A stretch of DNA of 8,118 bases from Flavobacteriales bacterium (GCA_009926905.1 RFNX01000484.1:1-8118), one strand, 5' to 3'. Counted from the stretch's first letter, positions 1-7,772 are shown. A program made the numbers and translations. The notes: generated by a model from the sequence alone, not told the origin.

Positions 1-1
1 G

Positions 2-700
2 CAACATGAAGTAATTGCAATCGAAAAAGGGGAGATTTCTTCAACAATAATTACTAATAAAGGGAAATTTGAAGCAGAATTTTTAGTTTTTTGTGCAGGT
101 TTACAAGCAGATAGACTAGCTAAAAAAGATGGAGTTAAGTTAAAAGAGAAAGTTGTTGGTTTTCGTGGTGATTATTATGAATTAACTGAACAAGCTAAAC
201 ATAAAGTAAAACATTTAATCTATCCAGTTCCAAATCCAGATTTTCCATTTTTAGGCGTTCATTTTACAAGAATGACCGATGGGGAAATCGAATGTGGTCC
301 CAATGCTGTATTTACATTTAAACGTGAAGGTTATAACAAAACTGACTTTTCATTAAGAGACACAGTTGATGCCTTATCCTACGGAGGGACTTGGAAATTA
401 TTTTTCAATAACATGTCTTTTGGAATCAATGAATACCGTCGTGCATTTTCGAAAAAATTGTTTTTGAAAACCTTGCAACGCATGATTCCAAGTTTGACAA
501 TGGACGATATTCATCCGGGTAGAGCAGGGGTTAGAGCACTTTTGTTAGCTCAAGATGGTGACACAAGAGATGATTTCAGAATTGAATACCACGGAAAATC
601 AATTCATGTTTTAAATGCACCTTCACCTGCTGCAACAGCATCTTTAGCAATAGGGAACTATATTGCATTAGAAGCAGAAAAGCAATTTGGGTTGAAATAA
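2..700 (+). CDS. lhgO: L-2-hydroxyglutarate oxidase, C-terminal part (5' end outside window)
   Basis: The reading frame is open from base 2 to a TAA at 698-700 and gives 232 residues, a little over half of the roughly 400 usual for this FAD-dependent oxidoreductase family (DAO fold). LhgO oxidises L-2-hydroxyglutarate, a wasteful side product of central metabolism, back to 2-oxoglutarate; in E. coli the electrons go to the membrane quinone pool. Family signatures seen here are VVGFRGDYYEL (visible residues 51-61), the run YPVPNPDFPFLGVHFTRMTDG around 74-94, ECGPNAV near 97-103, HPGRAGVRALLL in the second half, and the C-terminal flavin-contacting stretch APSPAATASLAIGNYI. The N-terminal dinucleotide-binding GxGxxG motif must lie before the window. 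An internal ATG at 272 is not the start, because strongly conserved sequence continues upstream of it. No clear terminator hairpin follows in the 76-base gap to the next gene. Confidence 0.9.
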   Translation, partial: QHEVIAIEKGEISSTIITNKGKFEAEFLVFCAGLQADRLAKKDGVKLKEKVVGFRGDYYELTEQAKHKVKHLIYPVPNPDFPFLGVHFTRMTDGEIECGPNAVFTFKREGYNKTDFSLRDTVDALSYGGTWKLFFNNMSFGINEYRRAFSKKLFLKTLQRMIPSLTMDDIHPGRAGVRALLLAQDGDTRDDFRIEYHGKSIHVLNAPSPAATASLAIGNYIALEAEKQFGLK

Positions 701-749
701 TACGACTAATTGTTAATACTTTTCCAACTTAAATAAAGCATTATTGTTG

Positions 750-757
750 TAAGTTTG
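750..757 (+). promoter_or_regulatory. possible Bacteroidota -7 box (TAAGTTTG) before the esterase
   Basis: TAAGTTTG matches the TAnnTTTG consensus of the Bacteroidota primary sigma factor and lies 19 bases before the TTG start at 777. That would give a leader of about 15 bases. I see no matching -33 TTG at the expected distance of about 20 bases upstream, so the assignment rests on the -7 box alone. Confidence 0.35.
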
Positions 758-776
758 CAAACCTTATTGCCTTATT

Positions 777-1751
777 TTGCCTACACGACTACTGTATATT
801 TTTGTTTTACTTTCTTTTTATTGCCAGTGTCAACAACAGATTACTGAATTAAAAAAGTTTGGAACAAATCCAGGTAATTTGAAAATGTTTGTTCACGTTC
901 CAAATTCAAATAAAGGAACTTCCTCAAAGCCTTTAGTTGTTGTACTACATGGTTGTAGTCAGTCAGCAGAATCGATTGCTGCCCAAACAGGTTGGAACAA
1001 GTTATCCGATCAATATGGATTTTATGTACTTTATCCGCAACAGAGTCTTGTCAATAATCCAAGTTTATGTTTCAATTGGTTCAATAATGGAGATGTAAAA
1101 AAAGACAAAGGTGAGTCCAGTTCAATTATTCAAATGATTGATTACATGAAACGCAATTATCCAGTTGATAATAATAAGGTTTTTTGTTACGGCGTCTCAG
1201 CAGGTGGTGCAATGAGTGTTGTTTTATTAGCAAATTATCCCGAAATTTTTAAAGGTGGGGCAACACTAGCTGGAGGACCTTTTATGCCTGATTTTAATGA
1301 CGCTCAACGCTTGCAATTGATGTTTAATCCAAAAGATGAAAGTGCAGAAAAACTGGGTAATCCTATTAAAAAATTGAATCCTAATTTCTTAGGTGATTAT
1401 CCAAATATTGTTATTCTTCAAGGTAAAAATGATTTGGTAGTTAATCCAAAAAATGCTGATTTACTAGTAAAACAATGGACGAACATAAATCACACAAATA
1501 CAGCATTTACGGATACGTTGACGGAGTTTGCTAACAATCGAAGTGTAACAAAATTTCAGTTTAAAAATGATTCCAGTCAAACAAAAGTGACCTACTATGA
1601 AATAAAATTTCTTGGACACGCCATACCAATTGATCCTGGAAATGCATTTAATCAAGGTGGAGAAAAAGGAACGTATGCACTTGATAAAGATTTCTTCAGT
1701 ACGTATTATATCGGAGTTGACTTTGGAATTATTCCTAAAAAAGAAGACTAA
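777..1751 (+). CDS. exported PHB-depolymerase-family esterase (alpha/beta hydrolase)
   Basis: This 324-residue protein belongs to the esterase/PHB-depolymerase (LpqC-like) group of alpha/beta hydrolases, which cut ester bonds in polyesters or acylated polysaccharides; the substrate cannot be read from the sequence. The oxyanion-hole motif LHGC is at residues 57-60, the conserved FNWF at 99-102, and the nucleophile elbow GVSAGGAM places Ser141. Asp219 in QGKNDLVVNP and His281 in FLGHAIP probably complete the triad. The N-terminus has Arg4, then a hydrophobic run LLYIFVLLSFYC and CQCQQQ, so it looks like a signal peptide of about 18 residues. A cysteine at 16 or 18 could be lipidated, but neither has a good lipobox. 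The start is TTG: an in-frame stop lies at 750-752, there is no ATG between it and the signal peptide, and the first in-frame ATG (885) would delete the signal. It may have its own promoter after lhgO. Confidence 0.85.
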   Translation: MPTRLLYIFVLLSFYCQCQQQITELKKFGTNPGNLKMFVHVPNSNKGTSSKPLVVVLHGCSQSAESIAAQTGWNKLSDQYGFYVLYPQQSLVNNPSLCFNWFNNGDVKKDKGESSSIIQMIDYMKRNYPVDNNKVFCYGVSAGGAMSVVLLANYPEIFKGGATLAGGPFMPDFNDAQRLQLMFNPKDESAEKLGNPIKKLNPNFLGDYPNIVILQGKNDLVVNPKNADLLVKQWTNINHTNTAFTDTLTEFANNRSVTKFQFKNDSSQTKVTYYEIKFLGHAIPIDPGNAFNQGGEKGTYALDKDFFSTYYIGVDFGIIPKKED

Positions 1752-1807
1752 AATTCTTTCTATTTCAAAACAATTTTCCTAATTACACTTTTTCTTCATG
1801 CTTTAAC

Positions 1808-1815
1808 TAACTTTG
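1808..1815 (+). promoter_or_regulatory. Bacteroidota -7 promoter box (TAACTTTG) of the helicase gene
   Basis: TAACTTTG is an exact TAnnTTTG match and ends only four bases before the ATG at 1820. In this promoter class transcription starts a few bases after the box, so the mRNA should begin at or very near the start codon, giving a leaderless or nearly leaderless message. The upstream -33 region is T-rich but lacks a clear TTG. Confidence 0.6.
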
Positions 1816-1819
1816 CTCT

Positions 1820-3049
1820 ATGAAGTTTAAAGATTACAACCTTTCTCAATCTATTGTTTCTCAACTCGATGTTTTGGGTTTCAAAAGACCAACCGACATT
1901 CAATTTCGAGCAATAAAACACATATTAGATGGAGAAGATGTAATGGCCGTTGCCCAAACAGGAACTGGTAAAACAGCTGCTTTTGTAATTCCTATGTTAA
2001 ATCGATTATTGGTCAAACCAAGAGGGAAATATTCAGGAATTAGGGCTTTAATTTTAGTTCCAACTCGAGAATTGTGTAAGCAAATTGCGAAAGTGGTTGA
2101 TGACATTGGAGCAAATACGCATTTGAAAGTACTTGGATTGTTTGGCGGGGTAGAACAAGACCAACAAATTCGAGAATTAAAAAGTGGTTTGGATGTACTT
2201 GTTGCAACACCAGGAAGAATGTTTGACCTGATTGCACAAGGTTTTGTCGATATTTCAAAATTGGAAATGTTTGTCCTGGATGAAGCAGACTTAATGCTGG
2301 ATTTAGGTTTCAATAAAGACATTAAAGACGTCATTCGCAAAATACCAAAAGATAGACAAACATTGTTTTTTACAGCCACTATTAATAAGAAAATCAAGTC
2401 TTTAGCTTACGATGTTGTGAAAGATGCCATTCGTATTCAAGTGTCACCTCAAAACCCTGTTTCTAAAAATGTGAACCACGCAGTTTGTTTGGTTGAAATG
2501 GACGACAAACGTTTTTTCCTTGAGAATTTACTGAAAGAATATCCTGATTATAAATTCATAGTTTTTGTTCGAACAAAAGTTCGTGCAGAACGAGTGGTTG
2601 CAGCAATGGAACGTGTAGATGTAAAATCGGAAGCATTGCATGGAGGAATCGAACAACAAGAACGTTTTGCGATTTTAGATCGTTTTAGAAGAGGTGAAAA
2701 TAAAGTCTTAATCACAACAGACGTGGCTTGTAGAGGTATTGATATCCCCAATATGGAGTATGTGGTGAATTACGATTTACCCGATAATCCAGAAAACTAT
2801 GTACACCGTTGCGGACGAACAGGTCGTGGAAATGCTACAGGTCAGGCAATGTCTTTTTGCAGTAAAGAAGAAGAACCTTTATTAATTGAAATTGAAGCAT
2901 ATACTGGCGAGGAAGTTGAACGCTACGACATTTCAGAAAGTGAATATCAAGCAATATTAAGCGACACAGATTCAGATTTATTCAAAAACGGGGATTACGA
3001 TTGGCAAAAATTAATGGCTAAAAATGACAATCCAGATGCTTGGGATTGA
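1820..3049 (+). CDS. DEAD-box ATP-dependent RNA helicase
   Basis: The 409-residue protein carries the full set of DEAD-box motifs in order: Q motif with Phe21 and Gln28 (PTDIQ 24-28), motif I AQTGTGKT (45-52), Ia PTREL (81-85), GG (109-110), Ib TPGR (130-133), II DEAD (154-157), III TAT (185-187), IV FVRTK (249-253), V TTDVACRGID (299-308) and VI HRCGRTGR (329-336). Such proteins unwind short RNA duplexes and act in ribosome assembly, mRNA decay or cold adaptation in the cytoplasm. It resembles the RhlE/CsdA-type bacterial group, but I cannot assign it to one. Motif III has Thr in place of the usual Ser of SAT. The tail after motif VI is about 70 residues and acidic (for example SDTDSD at 381-386), lacking the basic RNA-binding extension of many RhlE proteins, so RNA targeting may rely on partners. 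ATG start and the promoter box four bases upstream agree. The stop abuts that of convergent rsh. Confidence 0.92.
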   Translation: MKFKDYNLSQSIVSQLDVLGFKRPTDIQFRAIKHILDGEDVMAVAQTGTGKTAAFVIPMLNRLLVKPRGKYSGIRALILVPTRELCKQIAKVVDDIGANTHLKVLGLFGGVEQDQQIRELKSGLDVLVATPGRMFDLIAQGFVDISKLEMFVLDEADLMLDLGFNKDIKDVIRKIPKDRQTLFFTATINKKIKSLAYDVVKDAIRIQVSPQNPVSKNVNHAVCLVEMDDKRFFLENLLKEYPDYKFIVFVRTKVRAERVVAAMERVDVKSEALHGGIEQQERFAILDRFRRGENKVLITTDVACRGIDIPNMEYVVNYDLPDNPENYVHRCGRTGRGNATGQAMSFCSKEEEPLLIEIEAYTGEEVERYDISESEYQAILSDTDSDLFKNGDYDWQKLMAKNDNPDAWD

Positions 3050-5291
3050 TTATTCAAAAACTTCTCCAGCCTCAGTGTCCCAACGAGTAACTCTTTGAAC
3101 ACCTTCAACTTCTTCAAATTTTCGTGTCAACTGTTCTAAATGCTCGGTATCGTAAACCATTACTTTTATATGTCCTTCAAAAACACCATCTTCTGTTTCA
3201 AAAGAAATACTTTTCATATTCACGTTGTTTTGGTTAGAAATGATTTCTGTAAGCTTATTCACTAAACCTAATTGATCGATTCCAACGATTTTTATAGCAG
3301 CCACACGTTCAATCAATTTGTCTGATTTCCAGCGCGCCTTTATGCAACGATACGCCAATTTCGACATTAAATGAACAGCGTTTGGACAGTTATTTCTATG
3401 AACTTTAATTCCATCGCTAATTGTAATGAAACCAAAAACCTTATCACCAGGAATTGGATTACAACATTTCGCCATTTGATAATCAAATCCTTTGAAATCG
3501 TCGCCAATTAAAATGGTATCCGCTTTGGTGTCGATTCCATCTTTAACTTCTTTATAATCAACCTTGTTTGGTTTTTTGACAACTTCCTTTTTTTCAACCT
3601 GTAATATTCCTCCGTTCACGTCAAGCTCCCTGATTTTTGCCAGATCAATTTTGCCTTTTGCTATTCTAAAGTACAACTCAGTTGCTGATGGTACGCTGTA
3701 AAATTTTTCTAAAAAACTGACATTATCAGAATTCATTCTCACATTAAACTGTTTGAATTTTCGTTCTAAAATCTCTTTTCCATCTTGTGCAATAGTTTTA
3801 CGCTCGTCATTTAAAGATGATTTAATGCGTTGTTTTGCTCGAGCTGTAACCACAAAACGCAACCATTCATCGTTTGGTTTTTGTTTGGAAGAAGTAATAA
3901 TTTCAAGCTGATCTCCATTTTTTAATTGGTAACTCAATGGCATCAAACGGTTGTTTACTTTCGCACCAATGCATTTATTTCCAATGTCTGAATGAATATC
4001 ATAAGCAAAATCAAGAATCGTAGCGCCAATTGGCAACACACGCAGCTCACCTTTGGGAGTAAAAACATAAATTTCGTCGTTGAATAAATTCAGTTTGAAA
4101 TCATTCACGAAATCCATTGCAGTCGCGTCTGGATTGTCTAACAAATCACGAATTTCAGCAATCCAACGATCTAGTTTACTGTCATCGCCTTTAGATTCTT
4201 TGTATTTGTAATGTGCCGCCAAACCTTTTTCAGCAATTTCGTCCATTCTTTTGGTTCGAATTTGCACTTCCACCCAACGTCCTTGTGGTGACATTACAGT
4301 TGTATGCAAGGATTCGTAGCCATTCGCGCGTGGCGTTGAAACCCAGTCACGTAAACGCTCAGGACTTGGTTGATAAAAATCAGTAACAATGGAATAAATA
4401 CGCCAACAATCAGGTTTTTCTAATTCAATCGGTGTTTCTAGAATAATTCGAATCGCAAAAACATCAAAAACTTCCTCGAAAGGAATAGCTTTGGATTGCA
4501 TTTTTCGCCATATTGAAGAAATAGATTTTGTTCTAGCTTTAATGTCAAAAATATAGCCTTCGTGTAAAAGAGTCTCGCGAATAGGCGCCATGAATCGTCT
4601 TATAAAACGATTACGAACGTCAGCTGTACTTTTTAATTTTGTTTCAATTTCTTGGTAAATATCCGTTTCACAATACATCATGGATAAATCTTCCAATTCC
4701 GTTTTAATGGAATACAACCCCAAACGATGGGCGAGGGGAGCATACAAAAATTTGGTTTCAGAAGCGATTTTCAATTGTTTGTCTGCTCGCATACTTCCGA
4801 GTGTACGCATATTGTGCAAACGATCCGCTAACTTGATTAGAACCACTCGTAAATCATCTGAAATAGTTAGAATCATTTTACGGAAATTCTCCGCTTGGAT
4901 AGATGCATTTTCATCAAATACTTCAGGGATTTTCGTCAATCCATCAATAATCAACCGAACGCGAGGACCAAATAAATCCTCAACATCTTCTAAAGTGATA
5001 TGTGTGTCTTCAACCGTATCGTGTAAAAGTGCACAAACGACTGCCGTCGCACCTAAACCCATTTCTTCAGCACAATTTCGCAACTGCAATAGGATGATAA
5101 ATATAAGGTTCACCCGATTTGCGTCGCATATCCTTATGAGCTTCCAAAGCCATGTCGAACGCTCTTCGAATCATCGAAGTATCTTCTCGTGTTCTGTTCT
5201 TTAAAGCTCGTAATAAACCCTTAAAGGCATTTAGAATTTCCTTGCGTTCACGTTCTAAATCGATAATAATTTCAGGTTTATATTCCAACAT
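3050..5291 (-). pseudogene. rsh: RelA/SpoT-family (p)ppGpp synthetase/hydrolase, frameshifted
   Basis: This is the stringent-response enzyme that makes (p)ppGpp from ATP and GTP/GDP during starvation and hydrolyses it afterwards. It is read in two frames: residues 1-74 from the ATG at 5291 to a TGA at 5067-5069, and the remainder in another frame, which is open from at least 5113 to the TAA at 3050-3052. Joined, they make about 747 residues, normal for a long RSH protein. In joined numbering the HD hydrolase has His66 (IYHP), His91-Asp92 (LLHDTVEDT) and Asp157 (LADRLHNMRTL). The synthetase has SIWRKMQ, Asp277 in FDVFAIRI, NGYESLHTTV and Glu342 in VEVQIRT. A TGS domain starts near residue 407 (YVFTPKGE), the Cys motifs AKCCNPIPGD and HRNNCPN mark the zinc-finger region, and an ACT domain closes the protein. 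Everything outside the junction looks intact, so it may well be a functional gene with a sequence error. GTG at 5113 is not a convincing restart. It follows the fumarylacetoacetase gene by 3 bases. Confidence 0.88.
5067..5082 (-). other. frameshift site in rsh
   Basis: On the minus strand the sequence reads GCGAAATTGTGCTGAAG. The upstream frame gives A-K-L-C-stop, and the downstream frame gives C-A-E-E-M-G. Adding one TG to the TTGTGC run restores A-K-L-C-A-E-E-M-G without loss of a residue, so the simplest reading is loss of two bases from a short TG repeat. Loss of one A and one T from the neighbouring AAA and TT runs is the alternative. Confidence 0.85.
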
Positions 5292-5294
5292 CGT

Positions 5295-6566
5295 TTATTT
5301 TGCTGCTAATAGTTTTGCTTTCACTTCTCCGAATCCAATACGTATACCATTCGCTTCACAATGACCGCGCATGATAACGGTGTCACCATCTAAAATAAAT
5401 CTACGTTCAGTTCCGTCATTCATTTTCAAAGGTTTCGTTCCTTTCCAGCATAATTCTAACATCGAACCATAAGAATCTTCTGTTGGTCCTGAAATAGTTC
5501 CAGAACCCATTAAATCTCCTGAACGAATGTTACAACCGTTTATAGTATGATGTGCTAATTGTTGCGCCATATTCCAATACATATACTTGAAATTAGAATT
5601 AGATATGACCGTTTCATCCGTATTTTCAGGTTGAATTGCAACTTGTAAATGAATATCGTACGATTTTTTTCCTTCAAATTCTAAATATGAAAGTACTTTC
5701 GGCTCTTGATTTGGAGTTTCAACGGCATAAGGTTGCAGAGCATCCAAAGTCACAATCCAAGCAGACATTGATGAAGCAAAGTTTTTCGCTAAAAATGGAC
5801 CTAGTGGTACATATTCCCATTTTTGAATGTCACGTGCCGACCAATCATTGAACAAACACAAACCAAAAATATACTCATCTGCTTCTGCGGTTGAAATCGA
5901 GTCTCCAAGCGGTTTTCCATCAAATGTAATGAAGCCCATTTCCAACTCAAAGTCTACTTGTCGCGATGGAGCAAAAATCGGATCTTCGTTGTCATTTGGT
6001 TTAATTTGACCTTTTGGACGGTGAATGTTTTGTCCAGAAAGAATCACAGACGAAGCGCGACCGTGGTAACCTACAGGAATCCACAACCAGTTTGGTAACA
6101 ATGCATTTGCAGGGTCACGGAACATAATTCCAACGTTCGTTGCATGTTCTTTGCTTGAATAAAAATCAGTATAATCGCCAATTTGAACTGGCATACACAT
6201 CTCTACACTGTTTGCATCTATCAAAACTTGATCTGCGTGGTGTTGATTTTTTTGTAAATCCGTAAAATCAGCATCCAATAATTTTGAAATACGATTGCGC
6301 AATTGACGTACAGCCAACTTTCCTTTTTTCATCATTGGATTCAAGTATTCACAATCGAAATCACTCAATTCGAAAGGTAAATTCTCTAAATATCCCAGAA
6401 CGAATAAGGTTTTCAAATCCAAAACACTATCGCCAATTCTTACACCAACGCGTGGCGTTAAACTTGAGGTTTTGAAAATCCCAAAAGGTAAATTTTGTAT
6501 AGAAAAATCACTGTTTTCAGGTACTACTACCCAAGATTTTAATGCGGGGTTATTTGCTGCTATCAT
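5295..6566 (-). CDS. fahA: fumarylacetoacetase
   Basis: The enzyme hydrolyses 4-fumarylacetoacetate to fumarate and acetoacetate, the last step of tyrosine and homogentisate breakdown. The 423-residue length is close to that of animal FAH (about 420). After an N-terminal SH3-like domain (about 15-125), the catalytic domain starts at DYTDFYSSKEHATNVGIMF (131-149). By alignment from memory with mouse FAH, offset by 8, metal ligands are Asp134, Glu207, Glu209 and Asp241, the catalytic His is 141, and Arg245, Gln248 and Lys261 match the substrate-site residues. Further conserved blocks are GYHGRASSV (167-175), FNDWSARDIQKWEYVPLGPF (239-258) and SGTISGP with SMLELCWKGTKP near 355-379. All key residues are present, so it should be active. 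No TAnnTTTG box is visible in the 91-base spacer upstream, so it may be read from the ychF promoter. It is followed by rsh after 3 bases. No other tyrosine-pathway gene is in the window. Confidence 0.95.
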   Translation of the reverse strand: MIAANNPALKSWVVVPENSDFSIQNLPFGIFKTSSLTPRVGVRIGDSVLDLKTLFVLGYLENLPFELSDFDCEYLNPMMKKGKLAVRQLRNRISKLLDADFTDLQKNQHHADQVLIDANSVEMCMPVQIGDYTDFYSSKEHATNVGIMFRDPANALLPNWLWIPVGYHGRASSVILSGQNIHRPKGQIKPNDNEDPIFAPSRQVDFELEMGFITFDGKPLGDSISTAEADEYIFGLCLFNDWSARDIQKWEYVPLGPFLAKNFASSMSAWIVTLDALQPYAVETPNQEPKVLSYLEFEGKKSYDIHLQVAIQPENTDETVISNSNFKYMYWNMAQQLAHHTINGCNIRSGDLMGSGTISGPTEDSYGSMLELCWKGTKPLKMNDGTERRFILDGDTVIMRGHCEANGIRIGFGEVKAKLLAAK

Positions 6567-6569
6567 ATT

Positions 6570-6651
6570 AATTGCGGATTATTTTTTATTACGAATTGCG
6601 GATTAAAAATGCTTTTGCCAATTCGCAATTCGCAATTTTTAATTCGCAATT
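6570..6651. repeat. AATTCGCAATT repeat cluster with long inverted repeat
   Basis: The spacer holds three copies of AATTCGCAATT (6620-6630, 6627-6637 with overlap, 6641-6651) and two near-complements AATTGCGGATT (6570-6580, 6594-6604). Bases 6594-6610 can pair with 6635-6651 over 17 positions, with one G-T pair in the plus-strand RNA, around a 24-base loop. It starts six bases beyond the ychF stop codon and reaches to within four bases of the fumarylacetoacetase start. There is no U-run directly after the stem on the minus strand, so it is not a standard intrinsic terminator, though it may pause or protect the transcript. It resembles short palindromic intergenic repeats seen in many bacterial genomes, whose translation gives NSQFAI-like nonsense peptides. 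Confidence 0.7.
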
Positions 6652-6657
6652 ATTTTG

Positions 6658-7755
6658 TTATACGTTAAACCTAAAGTGCATAATATCACCATCTTCAACA
6701 ACGTATTCTTTTCCTTCAACTTTGAATTTTCCAGCTTCTTTTACTGCAGCTTCAGAACCGTAAGTAGTAAAATCATTGTATTTCATAACTTCTGCACGAA
6801 TGAATCCTTTTTCGAAATCGGTATGAATTACACCTGCTGCTTGAGGTGCAGTCATTCCTTTGCGAATCGTCCAAGCACGCACTTCTTTCACTCCAGCCGT
6901 AAAATAAGTATATAAGTTCAATAAGTAATAAGCTGAACGGATCAAGCGATTTACACCTGGCTCTTCCAAACCAAGTTCATCTAAAAACATTTTGCGTTCG
7001 TCGTACGTCTCTAATTCTGTAATATCAGCCTCGATTTTTGCACCGATTACCAATACTTCAGCATTTTCGTGTGCAACAGCAGCTCTTACCTCGTCCACGT
7101 AATGATTTCCAGTTTGCACAGAATCTTCATCAACGTTACATACATACATAACTGGTTTTGAAGTGATTAAATTAAATCTATGGATGATATCTCTTTCTTC
7201 TTGCGTAAAATCAAGGCCACGAGCAGAAATTCCTTTTTCCAAACCTTCTTTAATTTTTAGAGACAACTCATTTTCCTTAATAGCATCTTTATCTCCAGAT
7301 TTCAGAACGCGAGCCAAACTTGCAATTTTCTTATCAATCGTATCTAAGTCTTTCAATTGTAATTCGATATCGATGATTTCTTTGTCGCGAATTGGGTTTA
7401 CACTTCCATCAACGTGAATAATGTTTCCATCGTCGAAGCAACGCAATACGTGAAGAATGGCATCTGTTTCGCGGATGTTAGCCAAGAATTGATTACCCAA
7501 ACCTTCACCTTTCGATGCACCTTTGACCAAACCTGCGATGTCCACAATCTCCATTGTAGTTGGCATCACGCGCTCAGGATTGACAAGTGCCTCTAATTTT
7601 TCCAATCTTGGATCGGGCACAGAAATCGTTCCGATGTTGGGTTCAATCGTGCAAAAAGGAAAGTTTGCAGACTGCGCTTTTGCATTCGACAAACAGTTAA
7701 ATAAAGTTGATTTCCCCACGTTTGGTAATCCAACAATTCCACATTTTAAAGCCAT
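6658..7755 (-). CDS. ychF: redox-regulated ATPase YchF (Obg-like)
   Basis: YchF/OLA1 is a nearly universal P-loop NTPase of the Obg group that binds ATP rather than GTP, associates with ribosomes and is linked to translation quality and oxidative-stress response. The 365-residue product has the normal length of about 363. Motifs are G1 GLPNVGKST (9-17), the family stretch NFPFCTIEPN (31-40), G3 DIAG (72-75) followed by LVKGASKGEGLGNQFL, and NVDE at 207-210 in place of the GTPase NKxD, which explains the ATP preference. An alpha-helical coiled region lies around 120-200, and a C-terminal TGS domain runs from about 282 (YTYFTAGVKEVRAW) to the end, with the typical finish EDGDIMHFRFNV. The ATG at 7753-7755 gives the family N-terminus MALKCGIVGLPNVGKS. 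It has its own promoter box at 7773-7780, and its stop lies 91 bases before fumarylacetoacetase, on the same strand. Confidence 0.96.
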   Translation of the reverse strand: MALKCGIVGLPNVGKSTLFNCLSNAKAQSANFPFCTIEPNIGTISVPDPRLEKLEALVNPERVMPTTMEIVDIAGLVKGASKGEGLGNQFLANIRETDAILHVLRCFDDGNIIHVDGSVNPIRDKEIIDIELQLKDLDTIDKKIASLARVLKSGDKDAIKENELSLKIKEGLEKGISARGLDFTQEERDIIHRFNLITSKPVMYVCNVDEDSVQTGNHYVDEVRAAVAHENAEVLVIGAKIEADITELETYDERKMFLDELGLEEPGVNRLIRSAYYLLNLYTYFTAGVKEVRAWTIRKGMTAPQAAGVIHTDFEKGFIRAEVMKYNDFTTYGSEAAVKEAGKFKVEGKEYVVEDGDIMHFRFNV

Positions 7756-7772
7756 CTAATTCGTTTTTCTTA

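Noticed and set aside
772..787. A second -7 box (TATTTTG) with a leaderless start as in the helicase gene
   Set aside because: The spacing is one base short of TAnnTTTG, and the codon at the matching position is ACG in the wrong frame.
1900..2397. 165-codon open frame on the minus strand, antisense to the helicase
   Set aside because: It covers the highly conserved helicase motifs Q to III; its own product is low-complexity and unlike any known protein.
5060..5085. Programmed +1 frameshift in rsh
   Set aside because: Skipping the T of the TGA would join the frames with loss of one residue, but TGC-TGA is not a known slippery site, tRNA-Cys could not re-pair in the +1 frame, and no Shine-Dalgarno-like stimulator precedes it.
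5111..5113. GTG at 5113 as a genuine start of a separate synthetase gene
   Set aside because: The first 13 residues after it match nothing in the family; they are the out-of-frame reading of the conserved GEPYIYHPIAVAK segment.
4680..5204. 174-codon open frame on the plus strand, antisense to rsh
   Set aside because: It lies entirely over conserved rsh coding sequence, shows no family features, and looks like a by-product of the codon use on the other strand.
6594..6651. Intrinsic terminator of ychF
   Set aside because: The hairpin is AT-rich with a 24-base loop, and no U-run follows it on the minus strand, so it fails the usual form.
6572..6763. Short plus-strand frame reading FANSQFAIFNSQLF
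   Set aside because: The peptide is only the translation of the AATTCGCAATT repeat running into antisense ychF sequence.
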